Shown here piece by piece: positions 1 through 7,585 of a stretch of DNA of 21,833 nt; position 1 is the stretch's first letter, and every line of letters begins with the position of its first letter. The notes beneath the pieces were generated by a model that saw only the letters and a list, made by a program, of their open reading frames with translations, did no database searches and was not told the origin of the DNA. A program made the position numbers and the translations under genes. Source of the stretch: a bacterium (GTDB lineage Bacteria > SM23-81 > DAOVCL01); assembly GCA_029932675.1 (NCBI GenBank), contig JAOZPP010000055.1:1-21833 (forward strand), in the 5' to 3' direction.

Positions 1-5
1 AGTCT

Positions 6-27
6 TCGCCTAAAGGCGAGGGTTTTT
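6..27 (+). terminator. possible short intrinsic terminator
   Basis: The bases TCGCC (6-10) and GGCGA (15-19) pair around a TAAA loop. After GG comes a run of five T (23-27). This has the form of a weak rho-independent terminator for plus-strand transcription entering from the left. It overlaps the 3' end of the small minus-strand ORF, whose TAG stop lies in the loop region. The stem is only 5 bp plus a possible wobble pair, so the call is tentative. Confidence 0.3.
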
Positions 28-264
28 CTCCCATTCCCCGAAGGGGACAATAAAGACTATAGGCCGAAATTGGGCCTTGAATATCTCCTTCGTCATGTTA
101 ACCGATTGGTAGGTCAATATTACAATAACTACCATTGCTCCTGCAGCCACAATATTAGCAAAAGACTGGCAAAGCTGAAGGTATCCTTTAAGCTTCCACT
201 TTATTACTCGCCTCACCTCAAGGAGAAACAGCTCTCTTTTTCTATGTCTGCGTTTTAAAACCAT
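10..264 (-). CDS. small single-TM hypothetical protein, probably truncated
   Basis: This 84-residue ORF has a very basic N-terminus (KRRHRKR), a hydrophobic segment at about residues 36-53 (IVAAGAMVVIVILTY), then a soluble tail ending FRPIVFIVPFGEWEKNPRL. The pattern of a membrane anchor followed by a 'RPxxFI' strand resembles the start of longer (about 150-200 residue) membrane-anchored hypothetical proteins, from memory. This copy may therefore be cut short by an early stop. No Shine-Dalgarno sequence precedes the ATG, although TATAAT overlaps the start. It lies beyond the 157-bp inverted-repeat element and is probably not part of the metabolic operon. No function can be assigned. Confidence 0.35.
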   Translation of the reverse strand: MVLKRRHRKRELFLLEVRRVIKWKLKGYLQLCQSFANIVAAGAMVVIVILTYQSVNMTKEIFKAQFRPIVFIVPFGEWEKNPRL

Positions 265-288
265 TATAAAAAAGTCACAAAAATCATA

Positions 289-445
289 GGGTCAGATCTT
301 GCTTTTTGCAGTCTTTCCTCCCTTTATCACCCTCTGGTCAAAGGGAACGAACAGATATAAATGTCCACCCCACTCAAGAAATTATGCCAATTCATTATCA
401 GGTTATGAAATAAGCCTCAAGGGGGCAAAAAGCAAGACCTGACCC
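289..445. mobile_element. 157-bp element with 21-bp terminal inverted repeats (MITE/REP-like)
   Basis: The left end (289-309) begins GGGTCAGATCTTGC and the right end (425-445) ends GCAAGACCTGACCC. The two 21-bp ends are inverted copies differing at a single base. The inside (310-424) has no convincing gene. Ends of the GGGTCAGGTCTTGC type are, to my recollection, common at REP-like elements and relics associated with IS200-like/RAYT Y1 transposases, but no transposase is present here. The element sits between the last enzyme gene (stop at 459) and the small membrane ORF. It fills most of the 265-458 gap, in which no other gene is seen. Confidence 0.6.
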
Positions 446-458
446 CGAAGTTCTCACT

Positions 459-1706
459 TTATTCAGTTTTCCTAAATGTCATTGCTACTACCGTCTTGTC
501 GCTTCCTCCCATCGAGATCAGCATACCATACGGACGATCAGGGTTTATCTCCACCTGACAATCTCCGGCTTTTCCGGTCAATTGATGGAGGATATCCACT
601 GCCTGCCTCACCCCCGAGGCGCCTACAGGGTGCCCATAGCCGATGAGTCCACCAGTTGTATTAGTAGGAATATCACCATCTGGGCGGGTTCTTCCCTCCT
701 TCACAAAGTCTGCTCCCTCGCCATATCCAACAGCACCGACAGCTTCCATTGCCAACAAACCACTAATGGTAAAGCAATCGTGGACTTCAAGCACTCCAAT
801 ATCCCGAATGGATATCCCTGCCCTTTCATATGCAAGTTTTACCGCCTTCTCCGTGGTGGTTAATTTAGTGAGATCAGGGGGCGGTTTGGTAATATCATCC
901 TCACATTGACCCCAGCTTACCACCTCAGCAGCATCTTCCTTAGAGACGCCCAATTTCTTCAGCCCCTCCTCACTGGCAAAGATAAGGGCGGATCCAGCAT
1001 CGGAAACCTTTGAACAGTCAAAGACATTAATGTGCTCGCAGAAAACCTTTGGGTTAGGGGGAGTCATTGCCAGGGTATAGAGATCCTCAGTTGAATTATG
1101 ATACTCCTGGGCCTTGGGGTTTCTCCGCGCGTTTTCAATCGCCTGAACATACCAATGGGCCATCCCTTCGCGCACCTTCTCCTTGCCAAACTTCTCAAAG
1201 CAGGCCCCGGCACGGTCGGAAAACTGGGCCGGGAAGAAATGGGCATGGCCCTGCTTCCTCTCTCCGGCATACCAACCCGCTCCGGCCAGATAATCCGCGC
1301 CATACACTGCCTTTACGGTATTCTGAACTTCAATCCCTATTACCAATACGGCATCAGCAAGATCAGCTAATATCGTCTTGCAGGCGACAACAAGCCCAAG
1401 CCCGCCTGAGCCACAGGCCCCTTCCACTCCTGTAGCCGGCTTGTATCGCAGAGCGGGATGGATCATAGGGAAGAAACCAGGCCGATTCCCCTGGCGGTTA
1501 TATCTGGCCATCATAAAATTCGTTACTACCCCTTCGTCAATATTATCTGGGTTGTTGATTTGTGCTATAGCCCCCTCACCGGCCTCTTTGATATAATGTT
1601 CAATCCCCGGCCTTGGCTCCTTGGGACGGAATTCCTTCCTTCCTGAACCGAGGGAGATCGTGTTATAGCCTGCTGTCACATAAACCTTTTTCCTCAATTT
1701 TTTCAT
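459..1706 (-). CDS. SCP2-type thiolase family protein (acetyl-CoA acyltransferase)
   Basis: This 415-residue member of the non-decarboxylating thiolase superfamily would cleave 3-ketoacyl-CoA with CoA, or run the reverse condensation. The nucleophile Cys98 lies in EGACGSGG. The His-Asp-Cys-Phe motif is at 309-312 in EVHDCF, and GHPVGASG (358-365) carries the conserved active-site His359. The HDCF signature marks the SCP2-thiolase branch rather than the classical bacterial AtoB type. The length fits the family. A strong GAGGAGG lies in the 11-base gap after the dehydrogenase gene, which fixes the ATG start. As the last gene of the metabolic run, beside a 3-hydroxyacyl-CoA dehydrogenase and a crotonase, it probably does the final thiolysis. 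The substrate chain is unknown. Confidence 0.9.
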   Translation of the reverse strand: MKKLRKKVYVTAGYNTISLGSGRKEFRPKEPRPGIEHYIKEAGEGAIAQINNPDNIDEGVVTNFMMARYNRQGNRPGFFPMIHPALRYKPATGVEGACGSGGLGLVVACKTILADLADAVLVIGIEVQNTVKAVYGADYLAGAGWYAGERKQGHAHFFPAQFSDRAGACFEKFGKEKVREGMAHWYVQAIENARRNPKAQEYHNSTEDLYTLAMTPPNPKVFCEHINVFDCSKVSDAGSALIFASEEGLKKLGVSKEDAAEVVSWGQCEDDITKPPPDLTKLTTTEKAVKLAYERAGISIRDIGVLEVHDCFTISGLLAMEAVGAVGYGEGADFVKEGRTRPDGDIPTNTTGGLIGYGHPVGASGVRQAVDILHQLTGKAGDCQVEINPDRPYGMLISMGGSDKTVVAMTFRKTE

Positions 1707-1717
1707 CTTTCCTCCTC

Positions 1718-3049
1718 TCAGATATAATCATTGATCGGTCCGTAAAGCCAATAGAACCCATTGGTAAGCACTGAATTTACATCTTCCTCTGAGTTAGCCA
1801 CCCCATCTTGGACAAGCTTCTTCGCTATCTCCTTGGTGCGCGCAAGATAGGCGCGGGCCAGTTCGGCACCAAAGGTTTTGGCCCCTTGGAGGTTTTGGAA
1901 ATAGGCCGAAAGCTTCTCTTCCTTCTTGGGCTCCCTGAGAAGGTTTCTCCAAGGGCTGAATCCGGCAGGGAGAGGCCCAATTGCCGCATCCAGGTCCTCC
2001 TTCCACTTCCCTTCAATGGGCTGGTATTCGCCCTTCTCCAGATCATACACCCCTACCGGCCTGTTTCGCTCATACTTCAGGAAACCGTCCTTCTGTGAAC
2101 CATCCACCCTTTGCCCCCCCAAGATACCTCTCTCAGCCATTCGATCGATGAGATCGCTCTGGAGGGTAGAATCCCCAAGGTGTTTTCTCATAACCTGCAA
2201 AATACACTGAAAGACATCTATTCCTACATAGTCGATGAGTTGAAAGATCCCCATCGGACGGATGAGGTAATCCTGGGAGATGCGGTTCATAATATAAATA
2301 GCCCCGGGTAAGGAGTACTTATCCTTCAACCTCTCTGCCTCACCGATGGCATAAAGGCCGTCCCGCATGAAGTGTCCATTTCCAATAAATCCGGAGATGT
2401 CATTTGCCGGCACAAGCTTCTTGCGGAGCCTCTTACCGAGTTCAGCACCAATCCCCCGAAGTTCCTGCTGGGTAGATTGGGCGGTGATCACCTCCACCAA
2501 CCTCTGTACAACTGGAGGATTGTAGAAGTGATACCCGATTATCCTCCCGGAAAGTCCAGCCTGTTCATCGAGGAATCCTATGGGTATGGAGGAGGTATTG
2601 GTGAGGAAGAGCGTCTCTTCCCCACAAAGTTCATTGAGTTCCTTAAGCACTCGGATCTTGATGGCCTCATCCTCCACTATCGCCTCGAAGATCAATAGGG
2701 AATCGGCGGCCATCTTCAGATCAGAGCCAAACCTGATTACCGAAAAGGCATCGTCAACAAACGCCTCTATCATCTCCCAGTTCTCAACAAGATCATCCCT
2801 GTCGGCATAAATAGACCTCAAGGCCACAATGGATTTCTCGGCGACCTTCGTCACCTGAGCCTTAATGAACCTCCGTAGCCCATCAAGGGCTGCATCGTTA
2901 ACATCTATTAGGTTAAGCTTATAGATCTTGCCCTGATTGTGGGCCTTCAGCTTGGCTAGCTCCTGGGCAAGGAGAACAGCAATCCCGCTGCCCATCTTAC
3001 CAGCAGCGCCGATTACAGAGACATTTTCCAACCTTTCATCAAGGTTCAT
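1718..3049 (-). CDS. 3-hydroxyacyl-CoA dehydrogenase, NAD-binding family
   Basis: This enzyme oxidises (S)-3-hydroxyacyl-CoA to 3-ketoacyl-CoA with NAD+. The Rossmann glycine motif GAAGKMGSG is at residues 14-22. The catalytic set is recognisable: Ser in TNTSS (about 150-154), His174 in GYHFYNPP, Glu186 in LVEVI, and Asn224 in DISGFIGNG. A C-terminal 3HCDH domain follows, ending GFYWLYGP. At 443 residues it is longer than the single-domain 3-hydroxybutyryl-CoA dehydrogenases (about 280-300) and matches the longer stand-alone family, with no fused crotonase domain. AAAGGGAGGTAAAT precedes the ATG. It lies between crotonase and thiolase genes, giving a complete hydratase-dehydrogenase-thiolase series. 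Confidence 0.9.
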   Translation of the reverse strand: MNLDERLENVSVIGAAGKMGSGIAVLLAQELAKLKAHNQGKIYKLNLIDVNDAALDGLRRFIKAQVTKVAEKSIVALRSIYADRDDLVENWEMIEAFVDDAFSVIRFGSDLKMAADSLLIFEAIVEDEAIKIRVLKELNELCGEETLFLTNTSSIPIGFLDEQAGLSGRIIGYHFYNPPVVQRLVEVITAQSTQQELRGIGAELGKRLRKKLVPANDISGFIGNGHFMRDGLYAIGEAERLKDKYSLPGAIYIMNRISQDYLIRPMGIFQLIDYVGIDVFQCILQVMRKHLGDSTLQSDLIDRMAERGILGGQRVDGSQKDGFLKYERNRPVGVYDLEKGEYQPIEGKWKEDLDAAIGPLPAGFSPWRNLLREPKKEEKLSAYFQNLQGAKTFGAELARAYLARTKEIAKKLVQDGVANSEEDVNSVLTNGFYWLYGPINDYI

Positions 3050-3079
3050 ATTTACCTCCCTTTAAGTCCACCTCCTAAA

Positions 3080-3115
3080 ACTCAATCGACTCAATAAACT
3101 CTATGAACTCCATTC
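3080..3115. repeat. 9-bp-period array, ACTCAA type
   Basis: Four degenerate 9-base units run in tandem: ACTCAATCG, ACTCAATAA, ACTCTATGA, ACTCCATTC. The array covers the stop codon and last codons of the crotonase gene (stop at 3101). It belongs to the same family as the arrays at 9969, 10117, 10541 and 10605. No inverted partner is seen in this gap. Confidence 0.6.
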
Positions 3116-3874
3116 TGGTTTACGCTTCTCCAGAAATGCCTCCATTCCTTCCTTTGCCTCTGGTGTAGAGAAACAGACCCCAAAGGCTTCCGATTCATAG
3201 GATGATGCGGTGGTGAAGTTGGAGTCAAGCCCCCTATTGATAACCGTCTTGGCCAGCCGAAGAGCGGTGGGACCCATCTGCAACATCTTTTGGGCAAGCT
3301 TTTTGGTCTCCTCCATTAGCTCCTCTGGCGAAACAACCCTATTCACCAGCCCAATCCTCAATGCCTCCTGGGCATCAATCGAATCACCCGTGAATATTAA
3401 CTCCTTCGCCTTTCCAATTCCCAAAATCCGCGACATCCTCTGGGTGCCTGCCCATCCAGGGATGAGCCCAAGTTTAAGTTCTGGTTGGCCGAATACCGCC
3501 TTCGTTGAGGCTATCCTTAGGTCACAGGCCATGGCGATTTCACACCCGCCTCCCAATGCATAGCCATTAACCGCGGCAATCACCGGTTTTTCCATATTCT
3601 CAATATAGGAGAGTACCCTGCACCCTAACTTCCCAAACTCCCGCGCCTGGAGTGAGTTGAACTTGGACATAGCCGCAATATCGGCACCGGCAACAAACGC
3701 TTTGCCCTCACCGGTAATGATGATCACCCTCACCGCAGCATCATCATTTAGATTATGCATTGCTCGCTCTAACTCGAGAGCCAGATCGGCATTCACTGCA
3801 TTCACCGGCGGGCGATTTATCTTCACTACAGCAATCCCCTTCTCGATTTCCACGATCAGGTTTTCATACTCCAT
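3101..3874 (-). CDS. enoyl-CoA hydratase / 3-hydroxybutyryl-CoA dehydratase (crotonase family)
   Basis: This 257-residue crotonase-fold protein hydrates trans-2-enoyl-CoA to (S)-3-hydroxyacyl-CoA. The oxyanion-hole region VAGADI is at 61-66. The second element ALGGGCEIAMACD carries the first catalytic Glu112, and GQPELKLGLIPG carries the second, Glu132. Both match the hydratase pair (Glu144/Glu164 in rat mitochondrial hydratase), so true hydratase activity is expected, unlike in the LiuC-like paralogue. AAGGGGGAAA precedes the ATG, 15 bases after the upstream oxidoreductase stop. A short-chain substrate such as crotonyl-CoA is likely from the neighbours but cannot be proved. The last codons are formed from a 9-bp repeat array. 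Confidence 0.92.
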   Translation of the reverse strand: MEYENLIVEIEKGIAVVKINRPPVNAVNADLALELERAMHNLNDDAAVRVIIITGEGKAFVAGADIAAMSKFNSLQAREFGKLGCRVLSYIENMEKPVIAAVNGYALGGGCEIAMACDLRIASTKAVFGQPELKLGLIPGWAGTQRMSRILGIGKAKELIFTGDSIDAQEALRIGLVNRVVSPEELMEETKKLAQKMLQMGPTALRLAKTVINRGLDSNFTTASSYESEAFGVCFSTPEAKEGMEAFLEKRKPEWSS

Positions 3875-3889
3875 CTATTTCCCCCTTTC

Positions 3890-4729
3890 TTAGCGGTGAA
3901 CCAATCCCAACTCCTTCTTTTTCTTAAATATTTCCCTCACCCTTTCCCTAAACCTCGGCCCCGTCTTTAGGATCCAGTTATCGAAGTGGTCCTTGAGTTT
4001 AGGCGGCGTCCAGCGATGGTTGTTCAAGTCTTCTTCCTTAAAATAGAAACCATCGGATCGCTCCTCACAGGGAGTGAGACAGACCGGGCACCTGTAGTGG
4101 CTGCCTTCAATTCGCTCAAAGAGGGTAGAGAAGTCGATGGGGCAATGGGAGGAGACCTGGGATTCAAATCTGTGAGGCACCTGGTTTCGATCTTGACAAA
4201 CCTCCCGCACAGAGGTCAACACCTGGGAAAAGGTCTCACCAAGGAGGACCTCTCCCTGCCCAGCCCCATAAGCTATGTGAGTGTTAACCACCCTGAAGCC
4301 CATTGCCAATAAGAACAGGTTCATCAGAGGGACCTGGAACTGGAACCAATCGGGGAGTGCGGCTATTCCCACACTAATTGCCGGACGCCCCCAGCGGTTT
4401 TTAAACTGCTCGTAGATGACGAGATACCGATCCAAGAGAAGTTTCAATGATCCAGGGATGGAGAGCACATAGGTAGGGGCGACTAAAAGCAGGGCATCAG
4501 CGGCCATTAGCCGCGACAGAAGCTCATATAGGTCATCCCCAAGTTTGCACTCCACACCCTTAAAGAGGCAATTCATACATCCTTGACACTGCTGAATCTT
4601 AAAGTCTTTCAGGTATAAGAGTTCGCCGGAATCTGCACCCCATCTTAAAGCCTCCTTAAGGGCCACCTCCCCTAAACAGTCCGAATTGCCTCTCTTCCGT
4701 TCAGAGGCAATTAACGATACGAAGTGCAA
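3890..4729 (-). CDS. flavodoxin-fold NAD(P)H-dependent oxidoreductase with Cys clusters
   Basis: This 279-residue protein has an N-terminal NADPH-dependent FMN reductase/flavodoxin-like domain: ASERKRGNS as a phosphate-binding loop at about 9-17, and the strand LLLVAPTYVLSIPG. The motif CQGCMNC with a further Cys in VECKL resembles the cysteine cluster of iron-sulfur flavoproteins and may bind FeS or zinc. A C-terminal extension holds a second CPVCLTPC cluster, suggesting a small metal-binding module beyond the basic fold. The start is TTG, supported by GAGGGGAAGAG immediately upstream and an 11-base gap after the biotin carrier gene. Its role could be electron transfer for acyl-CoA oxidation, but the sequence does not show the substrate. 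Confidence 0.75.
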   Translation of the reverse strand: MHFVSLIASERKRGNSDCLGEVALKEALRWGADSGELLYLKDFKIQQCQGCMNCLFKGVECKLGDDLYELLSRLMAADALLLVAPTYVLSIPGSLKLLLDRYLVIYEQFKNRWGRPAISVGIAALPDWFQFQVPLMNLFLLAMGFRVVNTHIAYGAGQGEVLLGETFSQVLTSVREVCQDRNQVPHRFESQVSSHCPIDFSTLFERIEGSHYRCPVCLTPCEERSDGFYFKEEDLNNHRWTPPKLKDHFDNWILKTGPRFRERVREIFKKKKELGLVHR

Positions 4730-4740
4730 CTCTTCCCCTC

Positions 4741-5271
4741 TTACAAGGCTTCAAGCTCTATAATGGGCTGGAGAGCATCCACTTGGTTGCCCTCCGCAAA
4801 ATTTACCCGCCTCACTACACCTTTAATTGGCGACCTCAATTCATTCTCCATCTTCATCGCCTCAACGATGGCCAGGGTTTGTCCTTCTTCCACCTCATCG
4901 CCACGGGAGACAAGCAGTTTTACTAAGGAGCCAGGCATAGGGGAAGCAACAAGGTTCCCACTTCCTCTCGCCACTTCCCTACCCGAAGTCCCCCTTGCCC
5001 TACCCTTCTCCAGCTCAAAAGCAAAGGATTGACCGGCTACAAAGATGTACACCTTCCCACCGCCTTCAACTGCATAGGCAGTTATTGGCTCACCATCCAT
5101 AAGGAAGGAGTAGCAACCTGAAGAGGAAGTGATTAACTCAACCCTTAGGGGCTTTCCATCCCCAATAGCTACCTGCCAAGATTCTTCCTTGTCCGCTACG
5201 ATGTTTACCCGATATGTCTTGCCTGAACAAACGAACCTATACTCCACTGCCACATATCTCCCATTCGCCAA
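4741..5271 (-). CDS. biotin carboxyl carrier protein of acyl-CoA (methylcrotonyl-CoA) carboxylase
   Basis: This biotinyl carrier subunit moves carboxybiotin between the biotin carboxylase and carboxyltransferase. The C-terminal biotinyl domain (about 108-175) contains PMPG and the EAMKMEN biotinylation site with Lys140. The N-terminal 100 residues (RFVCSGKTYRVNI onward) look like the BT-type linker that joins carboxylase and carrier halves in fused alpha subunits. The longest start is TTG at 5271 with AGGA just upstream. GTG codons at 5253 and 5247, with GGGAG in front, are alternatives. Every start overlaps the end of the biotin carboxylase gene in a different frame, implying translational coupling or a frameshifted fusion. 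By context it is the alpha-2 half of methylcrotonyl-CoA carboxylase. Confidence 0.85.
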   Translation of the reverse strand: MANGRYVAVEYRFVCSGKTYRVNIVADKEESWQVAIGDGKPLRVELITSSSGCYSFLMDGEPITAYAVEGGGKVYIFVAGQSFAFELEKGRARGTSGREVARGSGNLVASPMPGSLVKLLVSRGDEVEEGQTLAIVEAMKMENELRSPIKGVVRRVNFAEGNQVDALQPIIELEAL

Positions 5272-6730
5272 GTTCCTGCCAGGGGGAAGTAGCTTGTGCA
5301 GCTACGATCTCAGGTTTTGTGGGAGCTTCTGATGAAAGTATAGCTGCGACCATAAGTGCCTGATCAAGTGCGTTCCCCTTTGGCCTCCACCCTCCCATAT
5401 TTTTGCTAATAAAATTGGTATAGGTCTGGCCTTCTACAAATTGGGGGTGCTCTAAGAGATCGATGAGAAATCCCACGGTTGTGGATATCCCCAGAATCGC
5501 ATAGTTCTTCAATCCCTGGATTAGCCTTCTGCGGGCAAACTCCCTGGTTTCCCCCCAAGCAATAATTTTTGAAAGTATCGGATCATAGTAAGGCGTTACT
5601 TCACAGCCAGGGTAAATGCCAGAATCTATCCTTAACCCAGGACCCTGTGGTTCTTGCAGGTAAAGGATCTTGCCCGGTGAGGGCAGAAAGTCTTGGGTGG
5701 GGTCTTCGGCATAAATTCGCGCCTCTATGGCATGTCCCCGTTGAGAAATATCTTCTTGTCTAAGGGCCAATTTCTCCCCCGCAGCAATTAAGAGTTGCTG
5801 TTTTACCAGGTCTACACCTGTGGTGAGTTCAGTTATGGGATGCTCAACTTGAACCCTGGCGTTTACCTCAAGGAAGAAAAACCCCTTATCCCTGTCAAGC
5901 AGAAATTCAACCGTTCCCGCATTCGTATATCCGGCAGCCTTTATGGCTTTTTTGGCAACCTCACCCATCCTGGTGCGGAGTTCACCGCTCAGGGTGGGCG
6001 ATGGGGTCTCCTCGACTATCTTCTGATACCTCCGCTGAATTGAACACTCCCGTTCAAATAGGTGAATTACATTGCCGAATTTGTCCGCTAAGACCTGGAA
6101 CTCTATATGGTGCGGCTCCTCAATGTATCTCTCCAGATATACGGATTCATCGCCAAATGCGGACTTGGCCTCGCGTCTCCCGGCAGCTATGGCATTCTTT
6201 AGATCCCTTTCGTTTCTCACAATGCGCATCCCTTTGCCCCCACCACCAAGGGAAGCCTTCACCAAGACCGGATACCCCAAGCTGGATGTCGCTTTTCGGA
6301 AATCCTCAATCCCTTTACCAACAAATGTCATACCAGGGATTATAGGTATACCAGCCTTCTGCATCGTCCCCCGGGCAGCTACCTTATCACCCACCAATCT
6401 GAGGGTAGCCGAGGTTGGCCCCACAAATATAATACCTTCCTCCTCACACCTCTGGGCAAAATCAGGGTTTTCGGCCAGAAACCCATAGCCCGGATGGATG
6501 GCATCCGCACCTACCCTCTTTGCTGTTCTCACAATCCGGTCTATATTTAGGTAGCTCTCACTCGCTGGAGGAGCACCAATGGGGATGGACTCATCAGCGA
6601 TTCGCAAATGCAAAGCTTCGCGATCAGCATCAGAATAGATGGCCACCGTTTTTATACCCAGTTCCTGGCAGGCCCGCATCACCCTTATGGCAATCTCACC
6701 TCTATTTGCGACAAGTACTTTCTTTATCAT
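5237..6730 (-). CDS. biotin carboxylase subunit, methylcrotonyl-CoA carboxylase type
   Basis: This ATP-dependent biotin carboxylase (497 residues) carboxylates biotin on the carrier protein. It shows the N-terminal KKVLVANRGEIAIR motif, the HPGYGFLAEN motif (79-88), the glycine-rich ATP loop GGGGKGM (162-168), the ECSIQRRYQK motif (228-237) and catalytic LEVNARVQVEH (287-297). The C-terminus runs about 45 residues past the usual core. It ends SPWQELGEWEI, which resembles the start of the linker in single-chain methylcrotonyl-CoA carboxylase alpha subunits, and then stops. The carrier domain follows in an overlapping frame. The start ATG is preceded by a G-rich stretch. The pairing with methylcrotonyl-CoA carboxylase is inferred from the flanking LiuC-like gene and the carboxyltransferase, because the sequence alone does not separate the acyl-CoA types. 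Confidence 0.88.
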   Translation of the reverse strand: MIKKVLVANRGEIAIRVMRACQELGIKTVAIYSDADREALHLRIADESIPIGAPPASESYLNIDRIVRTAKRVGADAIHPGYGFLAENPDFAQRCEEEGIIFVGPTSATLRLVGDKVAARGTMQKAGIPIIPGMTFVGKGIEDFRKATSSLGYPVLVKASLGGGGKGMRIVRNERDLKNAIAAGRREAKSAFGDESVYLERYIEEPHHIEFQVLADKFGNVIHLFERECSIQRRYQKIVEETPSPTLSGELRTRMGEVAKKAIKAAGYTNAGTVEFLLDRDKGFFFLEVNARVQVEHPITELTTGVDLVKQQLLIAAGEKLALRQEDISQRGHAIEARIYAEDPTQDFLPSPGKILYLQEPQGPGLRIDSGIYPGCEVTPYYDPILSKIIAWGETREFARRRLIQGLKNYAILGISTTVGFLIDLLEHPQFVEGQTYTNFISKNMGGWRPKGNALDQALMVAAILSSEAPTKPEIVAAQATSPWQELGEWEICGSGV

Positions 6731-6778
6731 CCCCCCTCGGCTTTTCGCACCAAATTCTGGATATAGATCAATGATCCT

Positions 6779-7555
6779 CTATTGGCTCCACTTTGGCCTT
6801 CTTTTCTCTAAAAATGCCTTAGTCCCCTCTTGCCCCTCCTCAGAGCCCCTTAGTCCGGCAAGGACCCGAGCCGTATACTCCTTTGCTTCCTCAAAGCTCT
6901 GGTTGGGGACACTCTCCAACAGTTCCTTGCATACACCCATCGCCTGGGGTCCGCTGGAGAGGAGTTGGCCGATCAAATCATCAACCACCCCATCAAGCTC
7001 CTCTGGTGCCACAACCCGGTTAACCAATCCGGCGGACAGGGCCTTATCCGCCGATAGCCTCTCCCCAGTGAGGAAGAACTCCCTGGCCCTTCCCTCACCA
7101 CACTTCCTTATCACATAGGGAGATATGCAAGCAGGAACAAGGCCCAGTTTCACCTCACTGAAGCTAAACTTTGCCGTCGATGAGGCAACAGCCAGGTCAC
7201 AGACGGCAACGAGCCCGGTTCCTCCCCCAATGGCCGCCCCGTTGACCCTGGCAATTGTTGGCTTGGGCAAGGAGTAGATGAGATAAAATAAGTCGGCAAG
7301 CTTTAGGGAATTTTTGAAGTTCTCTTCAAATGAATAATCCTTCACTTTGCGCATCCAATTTATATCTGCCCCCGCAGAGAAGGACTTACCTGCCCCGGTC
7401 AAAACAACAACACGAACATCCGCCCGCCCTTTGATCTCGGAAAAGACAGCGGTTAACTCATCGATCATCTGGTCGTTAAAGGCATTATGCACCTCAGGTC
7501 TATTAAAGCTAATCCGGGCAACGAGTTTATCAACTGTGTAAATTATGGTCTCCAT
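6779..7555 (-). CDS. liuC: methylglutaconyl-CoA hydratase-like crotonase
   Basis: This 258-residue crotonase-fold protein is close to bacterial LiuC/GnyH, which interconverts 3-methylglutaconyl-CoA and HMG-CoA in leucine degradation. The match is seen in FSAGADINWMRK (59-70), LPKPTIARVNGAAIGGG (96-112), FSEVKLGLVPACISPYVIR (132-150) and FFLTGERLSA. The position of the first hydratase glutamate is Gly114 (GGGTGLVAVCD), while the second, Glu134, is kept. This is typical of part of the LiuC group, from memory, and distinguishes it from the crotonase at 3101. GGAGGAG precedes the ATG. The gene is 48 bases upstream of the biotin carboxylase and downstream of the carboxyltransferase, separated from the latter by the small TA-like island. 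Confidence 0.85.
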   Translation of the reverse strand: METIIYTVDKLVARISFNRPEVHNAFNDQMIDELTAVFSEIKGRADVRVVVLTGAGKSFSAGADINWMRKVKDYSFEENFKNSLKLADLFYLIYSLPKPTIARVNGAAIGGGTGLVAVCDLAVASSTAKFSFSEVKLGLVPACISPYVIRKCGEGRAREFFLTGERLSADKALSAGLVNRVVAPEELDGVVDDLIGQLLSSGPQAMGVCKELLESVPNQSFEEAKEYTARVLAGLRGSEEGQEGTKAFLEKRRPKWSQ

Positions 7556-7585
7556 CGTCCTTATTCTCCTCCAAACAGTTTTCGA

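Noticed and set aside
1067-1435. Plus-strand open frames of 60-160 codons across many genes, such as 1067-1435, 6639-7118, 9246-9734 and 19954-20595
   Set aside because: They lie antisense to well-supported enzyme genes, lack ribosome-binding sites and show no family motifs, so they are shadows of codon usage.
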